The position numbers and the translations under genes are program-made. Positions 16,796-25,416 of a stretch of DNA of 64,000 bases are shown piece after piece. The notes beneath the pieces were generated by a model that was not told where the DNA came from, made no database searches, and saw only the letters and a list, made by a program, of their open reading frames with translations. Position 1 is the stretch's first letter. Each line of letters starts with the position of its first letter. The stretch covers positions 1-64,000 of the forward strand of contig NZ_WKKI01000015.1 of the NCBI RefSeq assembly GCF_009674805.1. The letters run 5' to 3'. The DNA comes from Metabacillus lacus (GTDB taxonomy: Bacteria > Bacillota > Bacilli > Bacillales > Bacillaceae).

Positions 16796-17782
16796 ATGTT
16801 AAGAAAATTTTTGATACTTACCCTTGGCTGCATGATGCTGTTTGCGTTCTCAGCCTGTCAGCAAAGTCCGGCAAAGGTAAGGGTTGCCGAAGTAACCAGG
16901 TCTATTTTTTATGCACCCCTATATGTTGCCCTATCCAAAGGATTTTTTAAGAATGAGGGCCTGCAGGTAGAAGTGCAAACAACCTGGGGAGGAGATAAAA
17001 CAATGACCGCTCTTTTGTCAGGCGGCGCTGATGTGGCTTTGGTAGGATCGGAAACGTCCATCTATGTGTATGCTCAGGGTGCAAACGATCCTGTTATCAA
17101 TTTCGCACAGCTGACCCAGACAGATGGGACCTTCCTGGTTGCGAGAAATCACAGCGGCTCTTTTGATTGGGAAAATCTGAAAGGAAGCACGTTTCTTGGC
17201 CAAAGAAAAGGCGGAATGCCGCAAATGGTCGGTGAGTTTGTCTTGAAAAAGCATCAAATTGATCCGGAAACAGATGTGAACCTTATTCAGAACATTGACT
17301 TTGCAAACATTGCCAATGCCTTTGCCTCAGGGACAGGTGATTATGTCCAGCTGTTTGAACCTACTGCAAGTATATTTGAAAAAGAAGGAAAAGGACATAT
17401 CGTGGCTTCTTTTGGCACTGAATCCGGCAAGGTCCCCTACACCACCTTTATGGCAAAGAAAAATTACCTCAGCCAAAATGAAGAAACAGCTCAGAAATTT
17501 ACAAATGCTATTTATAAAGCACAGCAATGGGTGGAAAAAAGCACGGCGGCAGAAATAGCGAAAGTGATTGAGCCTTATTTTGAAGACACACCGGCTGATG
17601 TAATTGAAACGGTTGTAGATCGGTACAAACAGCAGCATTCTTTCGCTTTAAATCCTGTATTGGACGAAGAAGAATGGAACAATCTTCAAGATATTATGTC
17701 AGAGGCAGGAGAGCTGCCGCAAGCGGTTGAGTACGGGGATCTGGTAAATACAAAGCTTGCCGAAAAAGCAGCGGCAGAATAG
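16796..17782 (+). CDS. ytlA: YtlA, substrate-binding lipoprotein of an SsuA/THI5-type ABC importer
   Basis: A 328-residue lipoprotein with a signal peptide and the lipobox FSAC at about residue 20. The mature part has the NMT1/SsuA fold (IFYAPLYVALSKGFFKNEGL, then LSGGADVALVGSE). Such proteins bind alkyl sulfonates, taurine or thiamine-pyrimidine precursors, and the ligand here is not known. ATG at 16796 is preferred over 16793 by spacing from GAGGAGG. It heads a ytlA-ytlC-ytlD operon with 9 bp before ytlC. Confidence 0.85.
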   Translation: MLRKFLILTLGCMMLFAFSACQQSPAKVRVAEVTRSIFYAPLYVALSKGFFKNEGLQVEVQTTWGGDKTMTALLSGGADVALVGSETSIYVYAQGANDPVINFAQLTQTDGTFLVARNHSGSFDWENLKGSTFLGQRKGGMPQMVGEFVLKKHQIDPETDVNLIQNIDFANIANAFASGTGDYVQLFEPTASIFEKEGKGHIVASFGTESGKVPYTTFMAKKNYLSQNEETAQKFTNAIYKAQQWVEKSTAAEIAKVIEPYFEDTPADVIETVVDRYKQQHSFALNPVLDEEEWNNLQDIMSEAGELPQAVEYGDLVNTKLAEKAAAE

Positions 17783-17791
17783 GAGGTCAAA

Positions 17792-18589
17792 ATGGCCTTT
17801 TTGGAGTTAGCATCCATTCATCACACATACTTTACTGAAGAAAGTGCCAAGGTTGTTCTTGAGAATATTTCTGCTGATATAGAGGAAGGTGAATTCATAT
17901 CCTTTATAGGACCCAGCGGCTGCGGCAAAACTACTCTTTTATCCATTATTGCAGGCTTAATTCAACCTACCTGCGGAGAAGCTTCGATTACGGGGCTTCC
18001 CCCTCAAAAGCGAAAAAACGCCATTGGCTATATGCTTCAGCAGGATTATTTGTTTCCATGGAAAACCATTGAGGAAAATGTACTGATTGGTTTGAAAATC
18101 AATGGTTCCTGCACGCAAGAAGCACGCGAACGCTGTCTGCAGCTTCTTGAAGAAATCGGCCTGAGCGGCGTTGGCAGTCTGTTTCCTCGCCAGCTTTCAG
18201 GCGGGATGAGACAAAGAGCTGCTCTTGTCAGAACGCTTTCTACTGATCCTCTCGTACTCTTACTGGATGAACCCTTTTCTGCACTCGATTATCAAACAAA
18301 ATTAAAACTTGAAGACTTAGTTTGCAAAACTATAAAGGATTTAAGCAAAACAGCCCTGCTGGTTACCCATGATATCGGGGAAGCAATTGCGATGAGCGAC
18401 AGAATTTTCTTATTCGCTGCCAATCCGGGCAGACTGGCAAAAACCTTTGATATACCGGAAGAACTAAGAATTCTGGAACCATTCGAAGCAAGGCAGCACC
18501 CTTTATTTTCTCAGCTTTTCCAGACTATTTGGAAGGAGCTGCAATTACTTGAAGACCAATTCGGAAAATCCAACGAAACTCCTTCATAA
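17792..18589 (+). CDS. ytlC: YtlC, ABC transporter ATP-binding protein
   Basis: A 265-residue nucleotide-binding subunit with Walker [10 protein letters not shown] (about residues 41-49), Q-loop in [11 protein letters not shown], signature [11 protein letters not shown], Walker [12 protein letters not shown] and H-loop [10 protein letters not shown]. It belongs to the SsuB/TauB group and powers the importer formed with YtlA and YtlD. The next gene starts 41 bp before its stop, in another frame. Confidence 0.9.
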   Translation: MAFLELASIHHTYFTEESAKVVLENISADIEEGEFISFIGPSGCGKTTLLSIIAGLIQPTCGEASITGLPPQKRKNAIGYMLQQDYLFPWKTIEENVLIGLKINGSCTQEARERCLQLLEEIGLSGVGSLFPRQLSGGMRQRAALVRTLSTDPLVLLLDEPFSALDYQTKLKLEDLVCKTIKDLSKTALLVTHDIGEAIAMSDRIFLFAANPGRLAKTFDIPEELRILEPFEARQHPLFSQLFQTIWKELQLLEDQFGKSNETPS

Positions 18590-19367
18590 TCTCTATATCG
18601 CTCAGCTGAAAAAAGAAAGAAGAATTGTTTTCTTTTATCAGGCTGTCATATTTTTTCTTTTCTTTTTCGTATGGGAAACAGCAGGAAGACTTCATGTGAT
18701 TGATCCTTTAATCTTCAGCTATCCTTCAAAGGTCTTTTCTCTGTTTCTCGAAAAAGCTGCCGACGGATCTTTGTTTGCCCATACGGGTGTGACAGTATTT
18801 GAAACATTGCTCGGCTTTATCCTGGGCACGCTCCTCGGCACCATCTTAGCAACGCTTCTTTGGTGGTCAGAAAGAATATCAAAGGTCCTTGATCCTTATC
18901 TAGTTATTCTGAATGCCATGCCAAAAGTCGCGCTTGGCCCCATCCTGATTGTAGCTCTCGGCCCCGGGTATGTCTCTATTATTGCCATGGGAACGATTAT
19001 TTCAGTGATTATCACCGCTCTGGTGGTGTATACAGCATTCAAAGAAGTGGATCACAATTATTTAACCGTACTGAAAACTTTTGGCGCCTCAAAAAGACAA
19101 TGCTTTTCTGAAGCGATCCTTCCGGCATGCTTTCCAAGCATCATTTCAGCACTGAAAGTGAATGTAGGTCTGGCATGGGTCGGTGTCATTGTCGGAGAAT
19201 TCCTTGTATCCGCTAAAGGATTGGGCTACATGATTATATACGGCTTTCAGGTTTTCAATTTCACGCTGGTGTTCCTGAGTCTGCTTCTCATTGCAGTTTT
19301 CGCTACGCTGATGTATCAGATAGTAGAGCTTCTGGAACGAAGGCTGATAAAAGATTCTAAAAGATGA
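18549..19367 (+). CDS. ytlD: YtlD, ABC transporter permease
   Basis: A 272-residue BPD_transp_1 permease with about six membrane segments and the EAA loop in [20 protein letters not shown]. It pairs with YtlA and YtlC. The start is a TTG at 18549 with AAGGAG inside ytlC, overlapping ytlC by 41 bp; a later start cannot be excluded, because the first ~25 residues are poorly conserved and soluble. Confidence 0.85.
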   Translation: MKTNSENPTKLLHNLYIAQLKKERRIVFFYQAVIFFLFFFVWETAGRLHVIDPLIFSYPSKVFSLFLEKAADGSLFAHTGVTVFETLLGFILGTLLGTILATLLWWSERISKVLDPYLVILNAMPKVALGPILIVALGPGYVSIIAMGTIISVIITALVVYTAFKEVDHNYLTVLKTFGASKRQCFSEAILPACFPSIISALKVNVGLAWVGVIVGEFLVSAKGLGYMIIYGFQVFNFTLVFLSLLLIAVFATLMYQIVELLERRLIKDSKR

Positions 19368-19422
19368 TTGTAGCTGTGATATAAGATGGGCGTTAGCAGC
19401 TGCCTCGCTTCCCTTCATGAAC

Positions 19423-19460
19423 AAAACTCCGGCTCTATGAGAGGCCGGAGTTTTGTTTTA
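19423..19460. terminator. Bidirectional terminator between ytlD and ytkD
   Basis: AAAACTCCGGC (19423-19433) pairs exactly with GCCGGAGTTTT (19444-19454), with a T tract on the plus side. The last codons of ytkD lie within the hairpin, so the convergent genes share it. Confidence 0.85.
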
Positions 19461-19935
19461 TATATTGATTCAGTACTTTCTCCAATGCTTTTTCCAGCAC
19501 ATCGTCCTTCATAATAAAGCTGTAATCCTTGTGTATACGGATATTCTTGGGAAGTTCCTGCAGAAGAACCGGCCCTTTTGTTTCAAAATATGTTTCCTGA
19601 ACAGTCAGTGTAGAAACGGTAGCAAAATAAATGTTTTTTATGATTGTTTTTTCTTTGCCGAATACCTTGTACTGCCCAAGATAATCTATCTTCTCTACCG
19701 TCCCGCCGGTTTCTTCCTTTACTTCCCGGACAGCTGCTTCTTGCGCATTTTCCTCATTTTCCACCTTGCCTCCGGGAAATTCAAGGCCCCGGTCTTCATG
19801 CTCAGTCAGCAGCCATTTGTTACCGTATCTGCAGATCACCCAAACATGCCTGGGATTCTGAGAATATGGGTGGTCTTCAAATGATAGCTGAACTTCATTG
19901 TGATAGTAATCTTTAAAGCGATACATTTTCGACAT
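19435..19935 (-). CDS. ytkD: YtkD, Nudix hydrolase (8-oxo-dGTPase / RNA pyrophosphohydrolase type)
   Basis: A 166-residue Nudix protein. The Nudix box is complete: GGKVENEENAQEAAVREVKEETGG (residues about 55-78), with the REVKEE metal-binding helix. B. subtilis YtkD hydrolyses oxidised nucleoside triphosphates and has an antimutator role. N-terminal SKMYRFKDYYHNEVQLSF is slightly longer than the 158-residue B. subtilis protein; a start two codons later is possible. Position after ytlD is as in B. subtilis. Confidence 0.9.
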   Translation of the reverse strand: MSKMYRFKDYYHNEVQLSFEDHPYSQNPRHVWVICRYGNKWLLTEHEDRGLEFPGGKVENEENAQEAAVREVKEETGGTVEKIDYLGQYKVFGKEKTIIKNIYFATVSTLTVQETYFETKGPVLLQELPKNIRIHKDYSFIMKDDVLEKALEKVLNQYIKQNSGLS

Positions 19936-20002
19936 CCTTTTATTTACTGCTTCTTGAAATTAATCTTATCACAATGGGCAGAGAAGATAGAAGGCAGAAG
20001 TA

Positions 20003-20335
20003 CTAAGATTTTTCAACATTTTCCTTTAATAAACCAAGAGACCTAATATGGTTTTTTGCTTCCTCGTCTCCTAAATCATATATCATCTGATAAATCAGAA
20101 GATTTGTGGAGTCAACTGCATCATTTTGGGGATCGTCATGATACTCGAGGTAAGGTACATGTGCTCGCCAGAATCCCTGCCAGTCAGAGGAATATTCCTG
20201 ATCAAAATATTCTCTTAGCTTGGTTATTTCTTCATCTGTTGCTATAATTTTAAAATCCCATGGAGATACATTGCTGAATTGAGATATTTCCCTTGATCCT
20301 ACGGATACATAATACGTATTTTTTTCACTTGCCAT
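20003..20335 (-). CDS. Small uncharacterised protein, paralogue of the gene at 62329
   Basis: A 110-residue soluble protein with the pattern TYYVSVGSREISQ, FKIIATDEEITKLRE, HVPYLEYHDDPQND and YDLGDEEAKNHIRSLG. The gene at 62329-62688 shares these blocks throughout, so the two are paralogues. Bacillus homologues are often labelled 'hydrolase', but no catalytic motif is evident. ATG follows AAGGAGC. It stands alone on the minus strand between ytkD and a divergent small gene. Confidence 0.7.
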   Translation of the reverse strand: MASEKNTYYVSVGSREISQFSNVSPWDFKIIATDEEITKLREYFDQEYSSDWQGFWRAHVPYLEYHDDPQNDAVDSTNLLIYQMIYDLGDEEAKNHIRSLGLLKENVEKS

Positions 20336-20465
20336 TTTTAAGACAGCTCCTTGCCAGTATTAATCATATTCTTTCAAGTTATAAAAGAAATATACCCAAA
20401 AAGGATGCCACAGAATCTTTAGGAACATCGAAAGTGGGTATATTATTTGAAAAGGAGTGATGGCG

Positions 20466-20696
20466 ATGAACTTGTTTAATAGGCATGCAGATGAGCTGAA
20501 AACGCGTTTCAGAGCAGATGACGAAGATATTGAAGCTGCTGCAATCGGAAAAATTCAGCATCTAAACAAGCAGGAGCTGCTCATGCTTGTTTCTGAGATG
20601 GAAGAAACGCATTTAAAGCAAATAGTCAGCAATTACTTTGCTGATAGAATTCAGGAAGAAATTGGATTAGAGGAACTTGGACCTTTTTCCAACTAA
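20466..20696 (+). CDS. Small acidic protein, DUF6154-like
   Basis: A 76-residue, highly charged, helical protein (MNLFNRHADELKTRFRADDE...). The ATG at 20466 is chosen because it lies 9 nt after AAAGGAG; an upstream ATG is only 2 nt from the ribosome site. No function is known, and the family label is tentative. It lies 18 bp ahead of the SDR gene and is probably cotranscribed with it. Confidence 0.65.
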   Translation: MNLFNRHADELKTRFRADDEDIEAAAIGKIQHLNKQELLMLVSEMEETHLKQIVSNYFADRIQEEIGLEELGPFSN

Positions 20697-20714
20697 TGAA
20701 AGGAGTCAGACAAA

Positions 20715-21434
20715 ATGAGAGATTTAAGCGGGAAAAATGCATTGGTTACGGGGGCCGGCAGGGGGATTGGACGCGCTACTGCCATTGAGCTTGCAAAAGA
20801 AGGCGTGAATATAGGATTGCTTGGCAGAACCTCTGCTAACTTAGAAAAGGTTGCAGAAGAACTGAAGCAATTTAATGTAAAGGTATCCTACGCAGCATCA
20901 GATGTAGCTGAGTATGAAAGCGTGCAGACTGCAGTTGAGCAGATCAGTTCAGAGCTTGGATCTATAGATATCCTCGTTAACAATGCAGGAACTGCAAAGT
21001 TTGGCGGTTTTATGGATCTGTCCCCTGAAGAGTGGGAACATATTATACAGGTTAATCTGATGGGTACATACTATGTAACCAGGGCTGTTCTTCCCCAGAT
21101 GATTGAAAGAGGAGAAGGAGGAGACATTATCAATATATCTTCCACAGCCGGGCAAAAAGGAGCGCCAGTCACTAGTGCATACAGCGCTTCAAAATTTGGC
21201 GTGATTGGATTAACAGAATCTCTCATGCTTGAAGTAAGAAAGCATAATATCAGAGTGAGCGTACTTACACCAAGCACAGTTGCTACAGACCTGGCAATTG
21301 AACAAAATCTTACAAACGGCGATCCTGATAAAGTCATGCAGCCTGAAGATCTGGCAGAATATATGGTAGGTCAATTAAAACTGCATCCAAGAATATTTAT
21401 CAAGTCAGCAGGCTTGTGGTCCACAAATCCATAA
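20715..21434 (+). CDS. 3-ketoacyl-ACP-reductase-like SDR (YoxD-like)
   Basis: A 239-residue classical short-chain dehydrogenase. The cofactor motif is TGAGRGIG (residues 12-19), with LVNNAGTA, the catalytic Ser in NISSTAGQ, and YSASK containing Tyr and Lys. NADP(H) preference is suggested by the Arg in LLGRTS. It closely resembles the B. subtilis YoxD protein as remembered, including the C-terminal [13 protein letters not shown]. The substrate is not known; general oxidoreductase activity is likely. Confidence 0.85.
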   Translation: MRDLSGKNALVTGAGRGIGRATAIELAKEGVNIGLLGRTSANLEKVAEELKQFNVKVSYAASDVAEYESVQTAVEQISSELGSIDILVNNAGTAKFGGFMDLSPEEWEHIIQVNLMGTYYVTRAVLPQMIERGEGGDIINISSTAGQKGAPVTSAYSASKFGVIGLTESLMLEVRKHNIRVSVLTPSTVATDLAIEQNLTNGDPDKVMQPEDLAEYMVGQLKLHPRIFIKSAGLWSTNP

Positions 21435-21454
21435 AGAAGTTCCCTGATTGGGGC

Positions 21455-21492
21455 AAGAAAAGCAGTGCTGAGAAGCGCTGCTTTTCTTGTAT
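21455..21492 (+). terminator. Terminator of the SDR gene
   Basis: AAGAAAAGCAGTGC pairs with GCGCTGCTTTTCTT around a short loop. The trailing T tract is weak. Confidence 0.65.
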
Positions 21493-21510
21493 ATATTGGC
21501 TGAATTCTAT

Positions 21511-22509
21511 TCATTCACCGTTCATCTTTTCATCACTTGGATAACGTAATCCCATTTGCTTTCTGGCTTCTTCTATAATCTCGGCAGCTGCCATTGTTGT
21601 ATGGAAACTGTTGAGATCTGACTGCTGTTTTCCCTGCAGTATGCAGTCTATAAATTCTTTTACCTCGTAGAACATTGGGTGCTTTTCCTGCTTAACTGTC
21701 AGATTTTCAACTTCTCCATTCCTATAGTGAATTTCCACTTTTTCCGGAGTATGTATTTTATCAATAAGAAGATTTCCATTCTCTCCTTGTATTTCAGCAG
21801 GAAGAGCAGAGTTGGAGATTTTGGAATACATGACTACCGCCTCCATACCTTGATAGCTGAGCAAAATACTTCCTTCTCCGTCTACTCCTGATGATAGAAG
21901 ATGCCCGGAAGCCTGAATTTTATCAGGTCTGCCAAACAGCGCTACAAGAGGATATATGCAGTAGATACCTATGTCCATTAATGCGCCATTGGAAAATTCC
22001 GGCTTAAAAGCATTTAAAATATTTCCTTGTTTGTACGCATCGTATCTAGATGAATACTGGCAATAAGAAGCAAAATATCTTCTGACTGGACCAATTTTTT
22101 GAAGGCTGCTTTGAACCGCACCAAAGTTTGGCATACATGTAGATTTCACAGCCTCCATCAGTACAACCCCATTTTCCTTTGCAGCTTTTATCATGTTTGA
22201 TATTTCATATGTATTGGAAGCGATAGGCTTTTCACACAGCACATGCTTGCCGTTTTTTAGGAAAGTGATAGCTTGTTCCGCATGTAAGGAGTTGGGACTG
22301 GCAATATAAACAGCATCAATCTCGCTGCTTGAAGCCATTTCCTCAAGATTTGTGAATATATGGCTGACACCATATTTACCAGCAAACGACTGTGCTTTTT
22401 CCTCCGTTCTTGAATAAACAGCGTTCAGCGCAAATTCCTCTGCCTCTCCTGCAGCTTTGAGGAATTCCTCAGTGATCCAATTTGTTCCGACAATTGCAAA
22501 CCTGACCAT
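21511..22509 (-). CDS. Gfo/Idh/MocA-family oxidoreductase
   Basis: A 332-residue NAD(P)-dependent sugar oxidoreductase type protein. The Rossmann motif is MVRFAIVGTNWITEEF at the N-terminus, the catalytic Lys is in VLCEKPIASN (about residues 91-100), and a C-terminal alpha/beta dimerisation domain follows. The glycine motif GTNWIT departs from the usual GxGxxG, as in YulF-like members. The substrate is unknown, possibly a sugar or inositol derivative. ATG with AAGGAGG upstream, monocistronic. Confidence 0.82.
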   Translation of the reverse strand: MVRFAIVGTNWITEEFLKAAGEAEEFALNAVYSRTEEKAQSFAGKYGVSHIFTNLEEMASSSEIDAVYIASPNSLHAEQAITFLKNGKHVLCEKPIASNTYEISNMIKAAKENGVVLMEAVKSTCMPNFGAVQSSLQKIGPVRRYFASYCQYSSRYDAYKQGNILNAFKPEFSNGALMDIGIYCIYPLVALFGRPDKIQASGHLLSSGVDGEGSILLSYQGMEAVVMYSKISNSALPAEIQGENGNLLIDKIHTPEKVEIHYRNGEVENLTVKQEKHPMFYEVKEFIDCILQGKQQSDLNSFHTTMAAAEIIEEARKQMGLRYPSDEKMNGE

Positions 22510-22703
22510 TTTCTTCAGCCTCCTTTAATATTCTCCTGTTTACAATATAGAATAGCGGAAGGAAACAAAAAATGAAAGAAAGTCACCCCCTTCCTCTTCT
22601 GCAAAACAAAAGGAACAAGCATGTTATACTGTTTTCTATGAATTTCTGTTCTGCACCAGCTTTTGCTTACATTTGATTTTGTAATTAGTTTGATATAAAA
22701 TTG

Positions 22704-22749
22704 TGACTGTCCGGTCAATCTATCATGTGCACATTTGACTTTCTGGTCA
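22704..22749. promoter_or_regulatory. Two TetR-type operators upstream of the TetR gene
   Basis: TGACTGTCCGGTCA (22704-22717) and TGACTTTCTGGTCA (22736-22749) are near-palindromes of one type, with centres 32 bp apart (about three helical turns). They lie 67-112 bp before the tetR start. A third copy is at 24399-24412. Autoregulation by the adjacent TetR protein is inferred. Confidence 0.7.
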
Positions 22750-22815
22750 TAATCACACTGGATATTTTACAATTACATCACACTCATAAGATCCGCCGGT
22801 CAAGGAGGACATCAA

Positions 22816-23688
22816 TTGAACATTTCAGAAAAAGAGAAAAAAATCATTCAGTCAGCGATGAAGCTGATTTCATCTAAAGGCTTTTCTTCTACCTCTATTC
22901 AGGAGATTGCGATTGAAAGCGGAATTTCCAAAGGTGCATTTTATTTACACTTTAAATCTAAAGAAGAGTTGCTAACTGCTATTTTTCATTATAATTTTGA
23001 TTCTATTATCAATAATGTAAAGTTTTTTGAAGGCACTTCTTTGCCACCAAGAGAAAAGTTCATCAAGCAGCTGACTGCATTTTGCGAAAGTTTTCTCGGT
23101 CATAGAGAATTTATGGTCATGCTTGCAAGAGAACAGGCGATCCCGCTCAATACAAATATTAAAGAGATGATTTACACAAAGATTTTTCAAATGTACAGCT
23201 TTCTTAAGGATGGGCTACTTGCGATATACGGGCCTGACATAAAGCCCTACTCCTGGGACTTAACCATTATGCTTGAAGGCATGACCAAAGGCTTTATTAA
23301 AACAATGCTGTTTGAAGATAAGAATATTGAGGTTAAACAGTTAATAGCTTATATGATGAACAGGCTTGACAGCCTCGTGGCAGGCATGCAGGGAGAACAG
23401 CCCTTTATCTCTGAAGAAAAAGCAGCTGACATATTTCATAAAGCAACTGAGTACTTTTCTCAGAATGGGCAGAGCGATAAAACCCTCATTCAACAAATGA
23501 AGAGCATGGCAAAAGAGCTTGAGGACAGTGAAGATGTTCTCATCAGCCTGGAAGTGCTTGAAGCGGAAATTCTAAGCGACAAGCCGAGACTGCCGGTGAT
23601 TCAAGGAATGCTGTATAACATTAAGGAAGTTGATGCGTTAAAAGAGCATAGCAAATTGCTGATCAACATGTATCAACTGAAACTTTAA
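22816..23688 (+). CDS. TetR-family regulator, YerO-like
   Basis: A 290-residue regulator beginning at TTG behind AAGGAGG. The N-terminal HTH has the TetR pattern: IIQSAMKLISSKGFSSTSIQEIA, then ESGISKGAFYLHFKSKEEL (residues about 10-50). The large C-terminal ligand domain, about 230 residues, resembles the B. subtilis YerO group, which represses the SwrC/YerP RND efflux pump. No RND gene is next to it here. Operators of one type lie upstream and again 0.7 kb downstream. Confidence 0.83.
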   Translation: MNISEKEKKIIQSAMKLISSKGFSSTSIQEIAIESGISKGAFYLHFKSKEELLTAIFHYNFDSIINNVKFFEGTSLPPREKFIKQLTAFCESFLGHREFMVMLAREQAIPLNTNIKEMIYTKIFQMYSFLKDGLLAIYGPDIKPYSWDLTIMLEGMTKGFIKTMLFEDKNIEVKQLIAYMMNRLDSLVAGMQGEQPFISEEKAADIFHKATEYFSQNGQSDKTLIQQMKSMAKELEDSEDVLISLEVLEAEILSDKPRLPVIQGMLYNIKEVDALKEHSKLLINMYQLKL

Positions 23689-23691
23689 TGC

Positions 23692-23728
23692 ACACCTTTT
23701 CGTTAAAATAAAGGTGTGTTTTTTTTGA
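23692..23728 (+). terminator. tetR terminator
   Basis: ACACCTTT pairs with AAAGGTGT around an 11-nt loop and is followed by eight T. Confidence 0.85.
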
Positions 23729-24398
23729 ACATATTTAAATAAGGACAATATTCAAAGAAATTTCGCAGACTAGCAAAATGGCTTTTTTCAAGGAAATATG
23801 GGAAGCTGCTCCATGCTGAATAGGCGGAATATCTCCATTTATATATGGATAGTGGCTAAATGTCCTTCATAAGGCGATGAAGGACAAAATTGAGTGGAAC
23901 AGCAAGTACAAGGCGCCTAATCATGACAACAAAGAAAAAATAAGCGTAAGAATTTCCGCTAAATTCAGAATAGGCCATTTTTGAGAGTGAATAAGGGAAT
24001 GAATTCCGCTTAAGCTGCTAAAAATACTCCATTTTAAGGTTTTTTAGGTGCATAGACGGAAATCCTCCTTTTATTTAAGTCCATTTTCGTCGTTTTTTCT
24101 GAATAGGCGGAGTTCCTCCTTTTATATGGATAATGACTTTCACAAGGCGCCTCCCCATCCTGCCGTCGAGTATATGTAACTAAGCATTTACACAATCTTA
24201 TAGACTTGAAAAAATTTCAATTTTGTCTTCGGCAATCAAGCGGACATTTTACAGTTATTTATTCAATGAGATGCACAACCAGTTTTTCTGCTCCTGCAGT
24301 TCCGGGGTTTTCTGATAGATAAAATTACGGGTCCGCATCCTTTAAGGATTAACAGATGACTTTAGAATTTACTTGTTTGGAACAATGCTTACTTTGAT
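23729..24398. other. Gene-free 0.7-kb stretch with short palindromic repeats
   Basis: No ORF with a ribosome site is present. Short GGA...TCC palindromes recur: GGAATATCTCC at 23826-23836, GGAAATCCTCC at 24058-24068 and GGAGTTCCTCC at 24109-24119; a similar GGAATTTCTCC lies at 151-161. The right half holds repeat copy B. The stretch looks like decayed or repeat-derived DNA between the TetR gene and an orphan operator. Confidence 0.6.
24101..24209 (+). repeat. Dispersed intergenic repeat, copy B
   Basis: Similar over about 110 bp to 145-275, with the best match in the last 45 bp (from GTCGA to GACTTGA), which differs at only a few positions. A partial third copy of the left end is at 23818-23890. 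Confidence 0.65.
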
Positions 24399-24412
24399 TG
24401 ACTGACTGGTCA
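24399..24412. promoter_or_regulatory. Third, orphan TetR-type operator
   Basis: TGACTGACTGGTCA sits in a longer palindrome, ATTGAC/GTCAAT at 24397-24414. It has the same form as the two operators before the TetR gene. No plus-strand gene follows: the next feature is the dps terminator, in the convergent direction. Confidence 0.65.
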
Positions 24413-24424
24413 ATTAAACCATAT

Positions 24425-24460
24425 CAAAAAAGTGCTACCCAGGGAGGGCAGCACTTTCAT
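24425..24460 (-). terminator. dps terminator
   Basis: On the minus strand AAAGTGCTGCCC pairs with GGGTAGCACTTT and is followed by TTT. Confidence 0.85.
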
Positions 24461-24461
24461 A

Positions 24462-24905
24462 TTATTTGCCAAGATATGCTTTCAGCATCCAGTTATGCTT
24501 TTCAAGGCTTTGATGAATGGCCAGCAGCATATCACCGGTTGTTTCATCTCCAACTTCAGCAGCCAGGTCCATTCCTTCTTTCAGCTCTTCAGCTACTTGA
24601 GTGAAGTCGCTGCAAACCTGCTCTACCATCTGCTCAGCAGTTTCCTGCCCGTTAGCTTCATCAATGGAAGAAAGTTCAAGTATTTCTCTCATTGTAGCAA
24701 CCGGCTTTCCTTCCAGTGCCAAAAGGCGCTCTGCCAGTTCATCTATGTGAACTGCCGCTTCCGTGTATAATTCTTCAAACTTTTCATGAAGCGTAAAGAA
24801 ATCCTTACCTGTTACAAACCAATGGTAATTATGTAATTTAACATATAACACAGTCCAGTTTGCAACTTGCTTATTTACAGTGTTCAAGAGTTGTGGTGTA
24901 GACAT
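24462..24905 (-). CDS. dps: Dps-family DNA-protecting ferritin-like protein
   Basis: A 147-residue four-helix-bundle protein. The inter-subunit ferroxidase residues are visible: His in [24 protein letters not shown] (residues about 24-47) and the acidic [16 protein letters not shown]. Dps dodecamers oxidise and store iron and protect DNA under stress. In B. subtilis dps is SigB-dependent, and a matching SigB promoter is present upstream here. ATG follows AGGAGG. Confidence 0.92.
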   Translation of the reverse strand: MSTPQLLNTVNKQVANWTVLYVKLHNYHWFVTGKDFFTLHEKFEELYTEAAVHIDELAERLLALEGKPVATMREILELSSIDEANGQETAEQMVEQVCSDFTQVAEELKEGMDLAAEVGDETTGDMLLAIHQSLEKHNWMLKAYLGK

Positions 24906-24930
24906 CTTACATTCCTCCTTTAATTAAATA

Positions 24931-24956
24931 TTACCCTCTTTAGTTTGCACGAAAAC
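24931..24956 (-). promoter_or_regulatory. SigB-type promoter of dps
   Basis: On the minus strand GTTTTC (24956-24951) and GGGTAA (24936-24931) are separated by 14 bp, matching the SigB consensus GTTT-n12-15-GGGTAT. Confidence 0.75.
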
Positions 24957-25097
24957 TTACATAACTTTCATGAATTTTTCTTATTACTTCCCACATTTGT
25001 TAAAATAGATTGTGGACAGTTATCTTAAAAAGAAGCTGCCGGTGCTTACTGCAAACGAAAGTATTTCTACACTTGATCTCGTAAAGGAGTGCTAGCT

Positions 25098-25256
25098 ATG
25101 TATATAGTTATGGCCATTTGCATGGTGATTGTTTTGATTGTCCTGTTTTTGAGTGTTATCACCACTTCTAAAGCATATCAGTATAAGCACACGATTGATC
25201 CTGCAGGGAAAGATGAAAAATCATCAGCAGGAGAAGACAATAGAGAGGAAAAATGA
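25098..25256 (+). CDS. ytzI: YtzI-like small membrane protein
   Basis: A 52-residue protein too short for standard ORF cut-offs. AAAGGAG lies 8 nt before the ATG. Residues 2-22 form one hydrophobic helix (YIVMAICMVIVLIVLFLSVI), followed by a polar, Lys/Glu-rich tail ending in EDNREEK. B. subtilis has a small single-helix protein YtzI at the equivalent place beside dps. No function is known. Confidence 0.7.
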   Translation: MYIVMAICMVIVLIVLFLSVITTSKAYQYKHTIDPAGKDEKSSAGEDNREEK

Positions 25257-25378
25257 GTCTTCTTCATGTATTAAAGGGGAAGTGTCACCTCCTTTTTTAG
25301 ACTTCTCTTGTGTGTATGGTAACAGAGCGCAATCTCTATTGTCTGCAGATACAAACAGGATTCATTTGTTTCACTAAA

Positions 25379-25410
25379 AAGAGCATCCCGAAATGCCGGG
25401 ATGCTCAGAA
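25379..25410 (-). terminator. Terminator of the YcgQ/YcgR-type pair
   Basis: On the minus strand GAGCATCCCGG pairs with CGGGATGCTC and is followed by TTTTT. Confidence 0.85.
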
Positions 25411-25416
25411 GCAGCT

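Noticed and set aside
16781-16796. Upstream ATG codons as the start of ytlA
   Set aside because: They coincide with or lie too near GAGGAGG; the 16796 start gives a proper signal peptide and spacing.
23729-24398. Remnant of an RND efflux gene in the gene-poor stretch
   Set aside because: No reading frame resembling RND motifs could be recognised on either strand, so only the orphan operator is reported.
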